Shown: piece after piece, positions 1-12,029 of the stretch
Numbering within the stretch: position 1 is the first letter of the stretch
Layout: the number at the start of each line of letters is the position of its first letter
Assembly (NCBI RefSeq): GCF_040436345.1
Contig: NC_133230.1
Coordinates: 28,615,051-28,679,050 of the forward strand
Direction: 5' to 3'
DNA length: 64,000 bases
DNA from: Pagrus major
Taxonomy: Eukaryota > Chordata > Actinopteri > Spariformes > Sparidae
Made by a program: the position numbers and the translations under genes
Notes under the pieces: generated by a model
What the model was told of the DNA's origin: nothing
What the model saw: only the letters and a program-made list of their open reading frames with translations
The model's database searches: none

Positions 1-175
1 ATTTGACCTATTTTGTTCATTTATTTCATTATCTTCTTTTTTTAATTATTTTCCTAATTTATTTTGTTTAATTTGCTTTTACCTTATTTTATTTTATTTT
101 ATTTTATTTTATTTTATTTTTGTCTATTTTTTTTCTTTCCTCTTTTCCTTTTCTTTTTGTTCCCCCCTCCTTTAG

Positions 176-207
176 ATCGTAATGTCTCACTTGCCTATAG
201 CTAAAAG
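176..207 (+). CDS. ralgapa1: Candidate short alternative 3' exon of ralgapa1
   Basis: A strong pyrimidine tract ends in TTTAG at 171-175, and a GT donor-like GTAAG follows at 208. The first two bases complete a codon, after which the frame reads RNVSLAYS and then a stop at 202-204. This is the same incoming phase as the exons at 3528 and 5526, so it could be an alternative terminal or poison exon. The exon is too short to identify by similarity. The splice signals and phase are seen; the role is inferred. Confidence 0.3.
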
Positions 208-1709
208 GTAAGCCTGGTCACATGATTGACACGCCCCGTTCTGATTGGCTCTTCCTACTTGCGTTTCAGCCTAACCTATGCTCTCCTCCAATTCCTCGCT
301 CAACCACAGTGTGTTTTCTCAACTTTTCTCCTGTGTGTTTTCCAAGCAGGTCTGCATGTGTTTATAGTTCTGTAATATTTAAAAGGAAGTGTCATTTTCA
401 GCTCATCTGTGGGGGCAGTTTGGTATGATTGAACAGACATTGGCATTAGGTTAAGAGAGATTATTTTCTTTTTTGAGCTAAAAGATGAGCTCTGTTTCAT
501 CATTTCATCTTGAAACATAAGCTGTAACGTTAGTCCTGTTCTTTTCCAACTTGTTTGATCCGTTTTATGTCTCAGCTCTTGTTGTTTGTCATTAGTCATT
601 GATATTTGAACATGAGTCGCTGACCTGTTGAACACATTTCTAAAACTGCTCCTTTTAATGCTGACATTGCTGTGGCAGTTTTAAACCTGCATTGACTGAT
701 TATTTTGGTCACTTGGGAGCAGCGTAGAGGCTTTAAAAAAATACTGACTCATCATCACCTTATAAGGTTGTTCTGGTCATCGTGTTAGTAAACAGTTGCC
801 TATTTACACATCTAGCTACAAATATTTACAGAGTACTGAAATACCCCTTGTGGTCCACTGGAAGGGAAATCTTCCTCTCTAAATACAATAGTCAAAAACA
901 TATGGTGAGACTGACAGGAGATTTCTTCACCCAATTTTTCAGTATGAAGAACTGAAGAATACACTTTAAAGTGACTACGAGGAACTTTTAATTGTTTATG
1001 AAACAGTCTTATGATTCCTCTGATGATGATAAATGACCTGTGACAGCAAACCAGACCATCAGTGAAAAGACTGCTATTTTTATATAGTTATTATTAATGC
1101 CTGTGCTTAGGTCCAATCACATATATCACATATAAATCGCATATAAATACATAACCTCATCGCGATCCATCCATCACTCGCTTCCAAAACAAATGCACAC
1201 GCCGCCGGCACACGCTAGCAAAGATCTTTACAACAGCAGACGCTGGTGTCATCTCGTTTTGTCAACAGGGGCCGCTAGAATCAACAAAAACTGAACGTCC
1301 CTCTAGTGACTTTAATAGTTAAGAAGGCTAAATGAAATTAACACGAAAAAATTTATGTACCAATTCTTTTTTTAAGCCTGTTGTGATCATCCCTTAGGAT
1401 TCTGATAAAGTTTGTCTAACAGACTCAGAGGGATTGTCTTTTTGAAATAACTTTTGAATAACATGTGTGGCTTTTGTTTCTTAAGCATTAGATCTGCTTC
1501 ATACCAGACTACACTCAGTGGCATGATGAAAGTGGCACATCCTTTTTATAACAGTGTGAGATTTCTGCTCTCTCATGTTTTCACTCACTCAGTAGTTTTC
1601 CTTTTTGTTCTGTTAACCTGCGATGTCACGCTGACCTGGTGAAACTTTAACTCTTACCTTTTGTATGCTCCTCTCATCCTGGTTTTGATATGATGTAGTA
1701 CTGTAGCAC

Positions 1710-1725
1710 TACACACACACACACA

Positions 1726-1765
<40 letters not shown>
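1710..1765. repeat. (CA)n microsatellite
   Basis: A CA run with one CT interruption. Confidence 0.95.
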
Positions 1766-1768
<3 letters not shown>

Positions 1769-2630
1769 TGTAAAGTGGGTAAGCATATCTAATTTAGTTC
1801 CACACATACACAAATTGTTTAACTTGAAACTAACAAGTTGTCTTTCTTTTGCACTGCAGTTGTTTGTATTGATGCATTTGAAATCGGTAACTTTGTGGTG
1901 GGGAAAGAAAACAATGTCGCTGAAATGTTTTCTGTATCATCATATATGTGTTCATGTTGTGTTTGTGTATTGTCAGTCTGTTTCTGTCTATTTCTTTCCA
2001 TTCCATCCTGTTGAATGTATTGTTGTTGTTTTCTCTTTACATGTGTGGCAACTTCTTATTCCTTGCTTTTATTCATTTTCATTTATTTTCTTTCTTTTCT
2101 CTGACCATCCCTTCTTCCTCCTGAACTGTTCCTTCATCCTCTTTCCTCTTTTTATACCTTCTATTTTCCTTACATCCCCTTTTCTATATCTTATTTCTCC
2201 TCCTTTCTTCTGTTTCATTCTTTCCCTCAATCTTCTCGTCTCTTCTTATTACTTGCCCTCCTTCCCTTCCAACTCCTCTCCTTTTGTTTCCTGCCCTCTC
2301 CTCTCCTCTATTCTACTCTCCTCTATTCTACTCTACTCTAGAGGAGCATAGTGCTTTGTATGTAATGGTCCCTAAACCACCAGACAGCTTTAACCTGCTC
2401 AGGGTGAAGGGGAAGGGTCTGAAGCAGAAGGTCCTTCATGCTAGCTGTGAATGGTATGCTGTATAGATAGAGGCTCAGTTTAGCTTCTCTTCTCGATGTA
2501 CTTAAGTATCAGCTTTAGACTCAATGGTCATTGATTTTTGAGTCTAGTTTTCAAGCAGCCACTTTAGAAATTATTCAAAATTTAAAGTTAAGTCTCAAAA
2601 ATATAGAATATAAAATATAGCATATAAATA

Positions 2631-2697
2631 TAGCATATATATATACATATATGTGTGTATACATATATATATACATATATGTGTGTATAAATATAGC

Positions 2698-2731
<34 letters not shown>

Positions 2732-2755
2732 ATACATATATATATATATATATAT

Positions 2756-2821
<66 letters not shown>
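2631..2821. repeat. (TA)n/(TG)n low-complexity tract
   Basis: About 190 bases of TA with TG and CA patches. It yields several artefactual tyrosine-isoleucine frames on both strands. Confidence 0.97.
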
Positions 2822-2826
<5 letters not shown>

Positions 2827-3527
2827 CACAGGACCATCACTTCTACAGTATCTTATAACTCAAATCAGAATAGAGAAAAGAATCAGCTGACATTACAAGT
2901 GTAGTTAAAGTATGTTTAGCTACAGCACTTTGCTTTTGTGTTATCACTGAATTGAAATAGTTGTTGCCTCGACAGCAGATGGTAAAAGGCAGGTGTTAAA
3001 CATTTGATGTCAAGACAAGTTTATTTATAACGCTTTTAATGAGTCTCAGAGGGCTTGCAAGGATGAGTCTAGAAACACAACATGTGGCCTGCTTTTTCAG
3101 ACTGTTGTGTTGTGTTTCTCCGGCATATGAAGTAGAAGGGTCAGTTAAACACTGTATGATTTTCATAGATAAAGTCTCTCCATATTTCTTGGACCAGAGC
3201 TAGTCGAGTGGTTTATAGGGAACTAGACTGAACCCAGTATAGAATACAAACTGGGTAAATAGAGCTTTTATGTTGTTTGTCTTTCTAGCTGTCTGTCTGT
3301 TGTCCCGTGTGTGTGTCTGTCATCCTGTCTGTCCTGCCTGTGTGACTGTAGGAATTTGTGCATTCAGTAGAACTTTAAGGGGTGTGATGTAATTTTCTTG
3401 TCGTCCCTTCATCCTTTTCTGCTCTTATTTACCTCTTCTCCTTTATCCCTGCCTCCCCCATCCATCCACCCTCGTCACCTCACCCGTTCTCCCCTCACAC
3501 ACTCCCCTTCCTCTTCCTCCTCCTCAG

Positions 3528-3673
3528 GCTCCTGCCTAGAGATTCTTCGGGGAGAAAGTCCGGCTCTTGGGGAGGCCGGGAGCGACTCGGCGTCCCCCAT
3601 GTCTCCTCGGACTAGCAAGAGCCGCATGTCCATGAAGCTGCGACGCTCCTCTGGATCGGCCAATAAAACTTAA
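3528..3673 (+). CDS. ralgapa1: Ral GTPase-activating protein subunit alpha-1, C-terminal coding exon (partial gene)
   Basis: This is the last coding exon of a gene that enters from the left edge. A pyrimidine-rich acceptor ends at 3527, the first two bases (GC) finish a codon, and the frame then reads 47 residues to TAA at 3671-3673. It ends in a basic, serine-rich tail containing KSRMSMKLRRSSGSANK. RALGAPA1 is the catalytic alpha subunit of the complex that inactivates RalA and RalB; its RapGAP domain must lie upstream, outside the window. Identity rests on the conserved-looking tail, the plus strand, and position tail to tail with insm2, as I recall for the human genes. The serine-rich basic tail could be phosphorylated; that is inference. 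Confidence 0.6.
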
Positions 3674-5525
3674 GCTCTCCAGACTAGTCCAAACTGACAC
3701 TTCATGTCACTTCATGTCTGATCAATCAGACTCTTTAGTCCTCAAAAGATGTTTCCTCAGAGGAAATTTGGTCATTGATTATACTTAAAAGTACAGGAAA
3801 TTAAATATGACACACATCAAATTTAACAGGAAAAATGATGAGTGGTGTTCCCGGCTCATCCCATCTCCTCCAGCATGCTGCCGTTCTGATCTGACACTGG
3901 CCTTTTATGTACAGACCGCTTTATCGCACAGTTGTACTCTCAAAAACATGTAATAGTTTTCTGTGGACTATATTATACTGTAACTTCATTTTGAAACTGC
4001 TCCCAGCTACTGAATTTTTCCTTAGCTTTGCTGTCAAACAACCATTTGAACCAGTGTGGCAGCATGCTGATCTCTGCCACATTAGAACAAGAGCAGCCTT
4101 AGCAGTGCAGTATTAGTTCAAAATAATATGTGCCATGTTAGAAATTGCACAAACTCCAGTGTAACCAGGACTGCGAACAGCTTAAGTGTGCCACATTATA
4201 CATTGAGATCAAACTGCAGAGCAAAGAGACACAAAAGCCGAGGCTGTTGAACGTCCCTATGGGGAATCTGTATATTTGTACAATAGTCGGTCCATGTGTG
4301 TACAGACAGAAACATGAGTTTTGATATAATAAGGATGAATTCAGAGCGGCTGCACCTCTAGTGTTGCCTGAAGAAAGCAAGATAAAAGTCTATTTTTGTT
4401 CTCACTACAGCATTAGGAATATAAAGATAAAGGGTCGCTTTATATTCTGCCTTCATTAACTGTAAATACAAACTCATCTATTTGCTAACAATAATAGAAA
4501 CATGTCATTGTGGATGTGGCAACGCTCTCAAGCCAAAAACGCTCTGTGTGTTTGAATCCAGAAGAAAATCCCCTCCATGAACTTATGGGGCTGACAGCTG
4601 ACCCTCTGAGTGAATCCATGTGAGACAGTGTTACAGAAGTGATGGAGGGATTATTGTCTTTCATAAAGGAGAGAAAAGCGCTTTCTAGAAATTAACGACA
4701 TGTTACTGATCAAAGAGGAAGCACGTTTAGTTTGACTTTTTTTTTTGCTCATGCTGTAAAATGTGGACAAGCACTGATGTTCATTACATTTATTTTCCTT
4801 TTGTTTGTTTGTTTGTTTTTTTTAATTGACTGTAAAGTGTGTTTTGACCCAAACAAGAATGTTGCTGTATTTTTAAGTTCAGTGTCACTCCGTCATCTGA
4901 TGCAATCGAACCACAGCTTTTCTTTCCTTGTTCCTTTGACTATATATATATATACATTATGTATATCTATATATGTATGAGTATAAATATATATATATAG
5001 TAGATATATGAATATCTATAAGAATGTGTACAGTGTGAGGAGGCTTGTTGTGTATATACTGTTATGTGAGAATAGCTGCCAAAGCCAAACTGTGGTTTAA
5101 CCTCAGACCACATATCTGCTTCAAATGGGTTGACACTACAAGATTTTATGTTTCAACGGTTTTTCCTTTTCATAACCAGTTTGCACTTCATTCTCAAGGA
5201 GTTTTAAGGTAATTGCATTGTAGCTTAAATACTCTTCTGTACTGGTTATAGATGTTACTTTGGTACCACAGCCAGAATAAATCTAAAAGAAGAAGAAAAA
5301 CAGGTTTAAGGCCATCATTTTCCTCTTTTTTTTATCATTTGACATATAGCTAAATGTGGCTCCATGTCTGTTGAGGTGGGTTTAGTTGAGGACTGTTTGT
5401 GGAAGCAGGAAAAACAAAAGAGATACTGTAGATCAGAGGCCAAAGAGAGGGAGAAAGTCTACTTATCATCACTTAAATACGAACAGTTTTGTGCTTCTTT
5501 TTTTTCTGTTTGCTCTTATATTTAG

Positions 5526-5725
5526 ACTCATCCTCTGTTCCAGTTCTGGATGAAGGGGATTCGCATGTAATCACAGAATTTAACACTACTATAGATGATC
5601 TTCGTGTATGTAACACCTTCATTTCAGCACTCCATCAGTTCAGCTCAACTCAAATTAAGTTTTTCAAATCAGCTTATATCGTTAAAGTACATGCATCTTG
5701 TCCTCCATCTTACATGAAAGCTTGA
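5526..5725 (+). CDS. ralgapa1: Candidate alternative C-terminal exon of ralgapa1
   Basis: An acceptor (TATATTTAG, ending at 5525) is followed by a frame reading SSSVPVLDEGDSHVITEF and continuing to a stop at 5723-5725. The early part is acidic and protein-like. A possible GT donor follows about 85 bases in, so the coding piece may be shorter. The first two bases (AC) complete a codon, the same phase as the exon at 3528, so the two could be mutually exclusive. I do not recognise the sequence; it may be chance. Confidence 0.3.
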
Positions 5726-7047
5726 TTTCCACATCTCCATTATGTTCTTCTGCCATGGCCTGATCCCTGGTTAAGGAAACATACATGTGTGAAAGATTTG
5801 AATTGGAAAATCTGGATCTGAGTTAAAGGTTTTGCATTATGCTTCACTGCTTGAAGTTAAGTGTTTTCACAGCTGTATTTTCTGTTACTGTTTAATTTTT
5901 TTATGATTTATTACAGCCATAGATTCTCTGTAGAGAGAAACAGGACTGTAAGACTGTTTTGTTTTGTTTTGTTTTGACCCCTCCATGGGGTTGAAATTGT
6001 TAACTTTTAGAAATTTGCCATTGTCAAATTCATGTTGTTCCTTTGTTTGAGAACATTTGAAGTCAGCTGAGATTTGAGTTGTCCCTTTAAATTATTGCTG
6101 TTACAATTGTTATTATTGCTGAGATTGAAGCACCATTGATTGGTTGAGGCACGCGGTCCAGTAGCCCCATTGCACTCTGGGACTGATCTGTACATGCTGT
6201 ATATAGACTACAGCTCATCTGCCAGTCACCAACCTGTAAACATGTTGACAACCTGAACCTGTTCAATACATCCCTAACTCTGTCCCAGTTCCTACGTCAC
6301 ACAGCAACAGCCTGTTTACACTCCTTTATACTCTTTGGATTAAATACCAGTGAGTCACGATGCTGCTTTTAAGTCCCAAAGAAAAGATGGGACATTTCAC
6401 ACTTCAAGTTTGTTTAACAGAATTAAAATACTGCTGAGGATTTCAGTGGTTAGCTCAAATTATCTGCTCACTAAAATGGACTGAACTCAGATGTATGACT
6501 TTATAAATGCATGTTTGTTTGGTTTAAAAATCTTGATCAGCAGGAACCAAAATATACCACGTAAGTTATAAAGCCTTGCAGCATTATAGCAAATAAATAT
6601 CAACTACCCTGAAAACTGTCTGTAGGATTTGGACTCAGATTTGCGGAATTATTGTTCAGCCTTTTTGACCCAAACGGGAAATTTTGGTTGTCTAAATATG
6701 GAGGAAAAAAGTCGGACTACCTTTTCTCCAGCAGCCACATCAACCGCAGAAACGTCCCTTCATCAATAAAAATGTTCTGTGCCTGTGTCGATGGATGCTA
6801 TGAACATGCCGGCTGTGATGGATACGGGTTAAGCTGCGGTCCAGACGTTAGCTCGGAACAAAGCTGATGTATGTAACTACTGACTGTACATTCTGCATGA
6901 CACCAGTTCAAGACTAACTGCATGTGTTGATCATGTAACAGCTGTATCACAATATACACACAACTCCTCAAACTATGTTACTGTCAGACCTGTAGTATGT
7001 AAACGTGTACTGTCTCTTTTGGACACACAGCGATGATGGAATTTGAC

Positions 7048-7053
7048 AATAAA
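7048..7053 (+). terminator. Polyadenylation signal AATAAA, end of ralgapa1
   Basis: A canonical hexamer in the sequence GACAATAAATG. It faces the minus-strand signal about 90 bases downstream, as expected for two convergent genes. Confidence 0.55.
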
Positions 7054-7142
7054 TGATTCGTACCACTGACCCCCGGACCGATTCATATGTTTGTGTGTGT
7101 AACAAGTAGGCTGGACTCCTCATTATTTATACTGTATTAACA

Positions 7143-7148
7143 TTTATT
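7143..7148 (-). terminator. insm2: Polyadenylation signal, end of insm2
   Basis: TTTATT on the plus strand is AATAAA on the minus strand. Other TTTATT copies occur between here and the insm2 stop, so the used site is not certain, but this is the most distal one before the ralgapa1 signal. Confidence 0.45.
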
Positions 7149-8526
7149 GACAATCATTTACAATAAATTTCACATTCAACTTCAAACATATCAAAATAGT
7201 ACTGTATAGGCTTCATAGAACCACAATTACATTTTTAGCATCATGAAGGCATTTAGCAAATATTTTCAACAGTCATTTATAATCAATAGAGACAAAAGAC
7301 TTTTTTTTTTTTACTAGCAGTACTAACATTAAAGTTACATTTCTGTATGAAAATATTTTATAGCTGAGAAGTTTACTGGCACATTTACTATAAAAGGCAT
7401 ATTATGGTCTATCTGATTATTTTCTTTGTTTTATTGTTTTTTTTATTGTTTACTGTACATGAAATAGTCTTTGAAACAGAGTTAGGACATTGATTTTGTC
7501 TCCAGTTCTTGGGCTAAGGAAGGTCACTTTCTATATTATTACAGGTCGCTACATATTACACCAGTAGGTAACTCCTCCTGAGCTTCAGTATAATCTGATT
7601 ACTTTGCCACAGAAGTATGTTGACCGTGAGTTTAAATGTATGTAGAGTGTACTATCATTCCCTGTTTCAGTAAATGTAAAATTCTTCCCTCTTACTCAGG
7701 CCTGATCAAAACAGCCCTCCGGTCAAACGCAGTCTGTGGAGTTACTGTGATCTCATGTCAGATCATGTACAGGGTGCTGGGTGTAATATGAGAGGATGCA
7801 AGAGAAGCTGAAAAAAGCCGGCATTATCTGTGCCAATACAGAAAAACAATTATATCCCCATTATGAGAGTAGAAATACAGAAACATAGTCCAGAAACGTG
7901 TTTGTATTACTGACTCTATCCCTTTTAACAAAAAAATGAATATTGAGAGGTAACGTGTTCTCATCTGAGGATTTAACAAAAGAAACAGCCTCTTTGAATA
8001 AGGGTCACCTAAATTTGCCTCTAGTTTAAAATGTCTATTCCGTCAATAAAAATGTTTTTTCCTCAAAAAAAGCAAGTAAGGAATTTTCTCCTCTTCATGG
8101 TAAAGTATTACAGTCCTGTTTGTTATTAAGGTTGAACAACTTGTGTTTGCGGACAGGAGTTCTGCTTTATCTGTACAAGTTTCAGTGGGTCGTTCGCTTA
8201 ATTTCAGCACCATGGACAGCACTGGTTTTACTTCAATTGAACTGCCTTGTGGTCGTCACAGCTAAGTTTTGTTAACACTTTGCGTTTCCTTCATCATTTT
8301 AACACCATGGATTGCTACAGAAGGCACAGTGACTCAACTTCAGCCCTGTCCTGTGATAACGCTGATGAACTCTTTGCCTTTTGAGCAGCTTCAACAAACA
8401 GGCCCAAATCCGGACACGCGACAGCTGCAATACATGTGGACTTTAATGTGAATGAAAACAACGAACAGCCACAGTTAATAGTTTCCTCTTAATGACGGAT
8501 ACTTTTATCTGCTGACTGTGTCTGTC
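7149..8526 (-). other. insm2: 3'UTR of insm2
   Basis: AT-rich, with no coding signal on either strand. It lies between the insm2 stop codon and the distal minus-strand poly(A) signal. Long 3'UTRs are common for developmental transcription factors. The extent is inferred. Confidence 0.4.
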
Positions 8527-8651
8527 TCACGGTCGCACGGTCATCTGCAGCAGCATCACCTGCCGGTTCTCGTTGGGATGAGACTTGTTGATGTGTCTCG
8601 CGAGCCCCGGGGAGCTGAAGAATGTGGACGGACAGTGCTTGCACGTGAAGA

Positions 8652-8688
<37 letters not shown>

Positions 8689-10545
8689 GCACTCCCGGCT
8701 GCCGTTCTCTTCCCCTTGCGCGTGGAACACATCTGGTCTGAGTCCTCCTCCCAGCGCTCCCGCCAGTAACTCGTCCCTCATCGCGTGCCACAGACGGTGC
8801 TTGTCTCTGATTTCGACCGACGGGAAGCGCGCGCCACACAGGTGACACAGGAACACCTGGCTCTGCCCGCCACTGGTCTCGCGCGCCTGGCCGTAAGATG
8901 AAGGGGGCGGAGACGCTCGCGCTGTCATCTCGTGCGCAGCCAGGTGTTTCTTCAGGTAAGCCTGTCGGCGGAATTTCTTCCCGCAATACCGGCACTCGTA
9001 CACTTCCTCCTCCGGTAACGACTGGACAAACGGTAAAGGAGGATGCGGGAGTGACGGCGGCGGCTGCTGGGGCAGGTCCGCGCGCTCGTCTGGGTTGCCG
9101 TTCAGTAGAAGGAGGCTCGAGGGCGGGCTGTCTGCCGCTCTCACCTGCGGCTGCAGGTCCAGACAGCTTTCAACCGGGTCCCGGTAGTGTAGCGAGGAAT
9201 CATAGAGAGGAGGCGCGAGGCTGTCTCTGTCGGGACTGTCCCGGGACCGGCCGTGGAGCAGCAGCAGGGACGGCTCGCGCCTGATGCGGGAACTGTCCAG
9301 CGCTGCGTGGTGCTGATTAGTGTTGATGCGCAGCAGCTCGTTCTCTTTGCCCTCCATCTCGACCGGCTGCCTCTCGTGCTGAATGAGTCCTCGCGCCTCT
9401 TTTAACGGCTGGCTCTTGTTTGTCGGAGTCTCTCCTCCCTGGTTGTTCACCGGGCGAGGTTTGTGCCAGCGGCGGTGGGAGGCCAAGTTTGCGGGACAGC
9501 TGAAGACTTTGTCGCACTCGGGGCACCGGTACTCCACGCGCACTATGCGGGAGCACTTGTGCTGCGCGAGGGAGAAAGGGTCCGGGTACTCCTCTTTGCA
9601 AAGTTGGCAGATGAACTCTCCCAGCGGCTGGTTCCCGCCGGCAGCAGACGACTTCTCCCGCTGCCTCCTCAGCTCGGGACTCTCCTTCTTGATCCGCAGA
9701 CCCAGAACCGGCGAGGTCGTGACCTCATCCTCGAAGTTGAGCTTGCGGTTCACTTTGGGTTTCTTGGACGGGTTGCCCGCGGACTGTTTGCTGTGTCTGT
9801 TGCCGTTCAGGCGTTGGTCCGCTTCAAGGAACGTGCGTTTTCTCGCTACGTGATGCTGCTCCTGGTTCATGAGTGTCAGTGGCGGGAACAAGTGCATATG
9901 ACCCATGCTCGTGTCGTATTTGTCGTCGCGCCCGTAGGACGGCGCGTGGCGGCTGCTGCTCGCGAGGAGCCTCTCGAAAGAAGCGGAAACCGAAGTCGGC
10001 GTGGAGCTCACCAGGAACGGCAGCTCCGGCAGCTCCGACACTGGGGATGCTGTCAGGCACCTGCCGGGGTACAACGACTGCTTCTCCCCTTCCCCGCGCT
10101 GCTCTAGCAGTCTCGTGCCGACCGGTTTAACGGGGCTGCAGGACTCTGTCAATGTCAAGTCGCGTGGAGGTGGAGGAGGAGGGAAGAAGTAGGAGAAATC
10201 TCCATCTGGAGTTAAAACGTCCACCTCGCTCACCTGCTCTTCAGTCTCTGGGAGCTGCGCGCGACGGTCCGCCTCCGCCTCCAGCGCGGACTCCACGTGC
10301 GGGCTCCAAGCCTCTCTGACACCGGCGGAGTCCGCGCGGCGCACCGGGAGCTGTCCGTCCTGCCGCTCAAACGGGAACGCGTCCAGGACGTGGTTCTCCT
10401 TCGCCGCCTTCGGTTGTGTCACTTCAGAACTGTCACTGTGGGTCCCGTCAGCGTCAAACGGTACCGGTTTGTCATTGCTGTTGTTTCGGGACCGATACGT
10501 CGCCGAACCCCGCCGGTTTCTCTTCACCAGGAATCCTCGAGGCAT
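8527..10545 (-). CDS. insm2: Insulinoma-associated zinc-finger transcriptional repressor INSM2
   Basis: A single-exon gene of 672 residues. It starts with the SNAG repressor motif MPRGFLVKR, the sequence that recruits LSD1/CoREST-type corepressors in this family; the open frame extends 77 residues further, but only this ATG gives SNAG at the N-terminus. The first half is acidic and proline-rich. Next come LNFEDEVTTSPVLGL and the finger pair FICQLC (about 311, C2HC-like) and YRCPECDKVFSC (about 339), then fingers near 515, 565 and 632. The protein ends in NRQVMLLQMTVRP. A pure (CAG)11 tract encodes 11 glutamines just before the last finger. INSM1 and INSM2 are close paralogues; the neighbours ralgapa1 and nfkbia, plus the tail, favour INSM2. 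It is expected in the nucleus of neuroendocrine and neural cells. The gene is strikingly GC- and CpG-rich. Confidence 0.9.
8653..8685 (-). repeat. insm2: In-frame (CAG)11 polyglutamine run in insm2
   Basis: Eleven uninterrupted CTG triplets on the plus strand encode eleven glutamines at about residues 621-631. The run follows an acidic ECE and directly precedes IFTCKH of the last zinc finger. Pure triplets of this length usually vary between individuals. Confidence 0.95.
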
Positions 10546-10800
10546 GGTGATGATGACGGTGATGCTCGGCGCGTGGCACCACCAGGCGGAAAGAACAACA
10601 ACTCTTGTCTCGAGCACACTTTGAAGAAGAGCTTTGAAGAGAGAGAGAGGGAGAGAGAGAGAGGGAGAGAGAGGCGCGCGCAGGTGTGATGAGAGCACGA
10701 CAGTGTCTGTGGTGCGCGTGTTTGTTTCTGTCGACCACTCTTTCCTTCTCTCACACAGACGCGCGCACACGCACACAGGTTGAAGGATGAGTTTTCGCTC
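10546..10800 (-). promoter_or_regulatory. insm2: 5'UTR and proximal promoter of insm2
   Basis: CpG-rich sequence directly upstream of the SNAG ATG. It contains a GA-rich (GAGA-type) tract at about 10638-10673 and CG-rich stretches. No TATA box is evident. The transcription start cannot be placed from sequence alone. Confidence 0.4.
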
Positions 10801-11886
10801 AGTCAGAACAGTCAGATTTACATTCTGAAATTGAACATCAGACAGAAAGTTCTTATTGTGATGACGTTTGGTCAGTTAAATCCCCAAATGCCTTCAAAAT
10901 TATATCTTTCTATTTTCCAATTAGAAGAAGAACAACTTTAAATGGGCTCTGTGTAGTTTTGGAGAATATTTACATCGAGGTTTTTATTTAGTTTTTTCTT
11001 AGGCATTAAAAAACAGTCAGTGAAGATTTTTCTCTTCTGATTAAAATTTATTCCCCAAAACTACAGAGTGCCCCTTTAATATTGGATGTGGACTCACTTT
11101 TAAACGTTGACTCTAGATTAGTAGGACCAATGAGACTTCTTGTTTTAGTGTATTGTTATCAAATGATTTTAAGACGCCTTTAAAGTTGAATATCCAAAAC
11201 ATGAACAGTTGGTGCCTCGTGATATGCTGTATGAACTATAAAGACAGTATTGTATTCAAGTGTATATATTTATGTGACCTTTGACATTGTTTTTAATGTT
11301 TTTGGTCAATGATTGTTCTACTGTCATTATGTGACTCATGACGTGGTGAATAGATAATCAATAAAAAGCTGTGTAAATAATAATAACAATTCTACTAATT
11401 GGATCGCTCTACTCATTAAATTTAAGCATGTTAATAGTGTCATTTTCTTGCCTTTTTGTTTGCTGCGGTGTGAAATAACATGCTGTGGTTCCCATGTTGA
11501 TGAGCATCTGCCACGGATCCTTTCCTCTTATTTCTAGAGGCTGATGTGCCTTCAACTGTCACACGCAGATGTAGCCTACATATTCTCAAGAACAAAACCT
11601 GATCACACTATTGTGTTGGAGTCAGTGGAATTAGAAACAACACCCATGGGGACTCGGATACAGATCATATCTTTTTAAGAGCACTAAATGGACCGTTTCT
11701 GCCCCGCTGAAGTGTCTGATTGTCTGTGTCTCTGCTGTTTGTGGGAACATCTCGGGCACAGCGTTCCCTCTGCGTGCGTGTGTGGATGTGTTTGCATGTG
11801 TGTGCTCGAGCATGTGTGCTTGGCTTTATCTCCCGAGTAGAACAGAATAGCAGTGAAAGCGTGGAGAATAGAGGGGGAGATGGTGA

Positions 11887-11966
<80 letters not shown>

Positions 11967-12010
11967 GGACTGTTCACACCCGTCCTCCCACTAGAAGCTG
12001 CTCTGGCTGA
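10801..12010. other. Intergenic DNA upstream of insm2
   Basis: AT-rich sequence with no coding signal. Its only clear feature is a GT microsatellite at 11889-11964. Confidence 0.6.
11889..11964. repeat. (GT)38 microsatellite
   Basis: An uninterrupted alternating GT run of about 76 bases. It generates long meaningless valine-cysteine and histidine-threonine frames on the two strands. Confidence 0.97.
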
Positions 12011-12029
12011 TAAGAGATCGGAGGGAGAT

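Larger units (their letters stand above)
1..3527 (+). other. ralgapa1: ralgapa1 intronic sequence upstream of its last coding exon
   Basis: This stretch is T-rich, low-complexity DNA with no sustained coding frame apart from the short candidate exon at 176-207, so I read it as introns of the gene whose last coding exon lies at 3528-3673. It contains an ATTTT run near 84-120, a CA repeat at 1710-1765 and a large TA/TG tract at about 2631-2821. Open frames here are low-complexity artefacts. The assignment depends on the identity of the downstream exon. Confidence 0.5.
3674..7068 (+). other. ralgapa1: 3'UTR of ralgapa1
   Basis: About 3.4 kb without a credible long coding frame follows the stop codon. 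AATAAA at 7048-7053 is the last strong polyadenylation signal before the opposing insm2 signals. An internal signal near 5277 could give a shorter transcript. A candidate alternative exon starts at 5526. The UTR reading is inferred from position and signals. Confidence 0.45.

Noticed and set aside
1815-2351. Open frame of 178 codons rich in Ser, Phe and Leu
   Set aside because: It is a polypyrimidine tract in an intron with no domain-like content.
2341-2466. Possible exon reading HSALYVMVPKPPDSFNL
   Set aside because: The acceptor lies in a tandem CTCTA tract and the frame is not recognisable or phase-linked to other exons.
2575-2904. Several Tyr-Ile open frames
   Set aside because: They are products of the TA/TG microsatellite.
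9463-10107. Long plus-strand open frame of 214 codons
   Set aside because: It is antisense to the insm2 coding sequence and is a by-product of its high GC content.
10546-10776. A 77-residue upstream extension of the insm2 frame
   Set aside because: It is low-complexity, and INSM proteins need the SNAG motif MPRGFLVKR at the very N-terminus.
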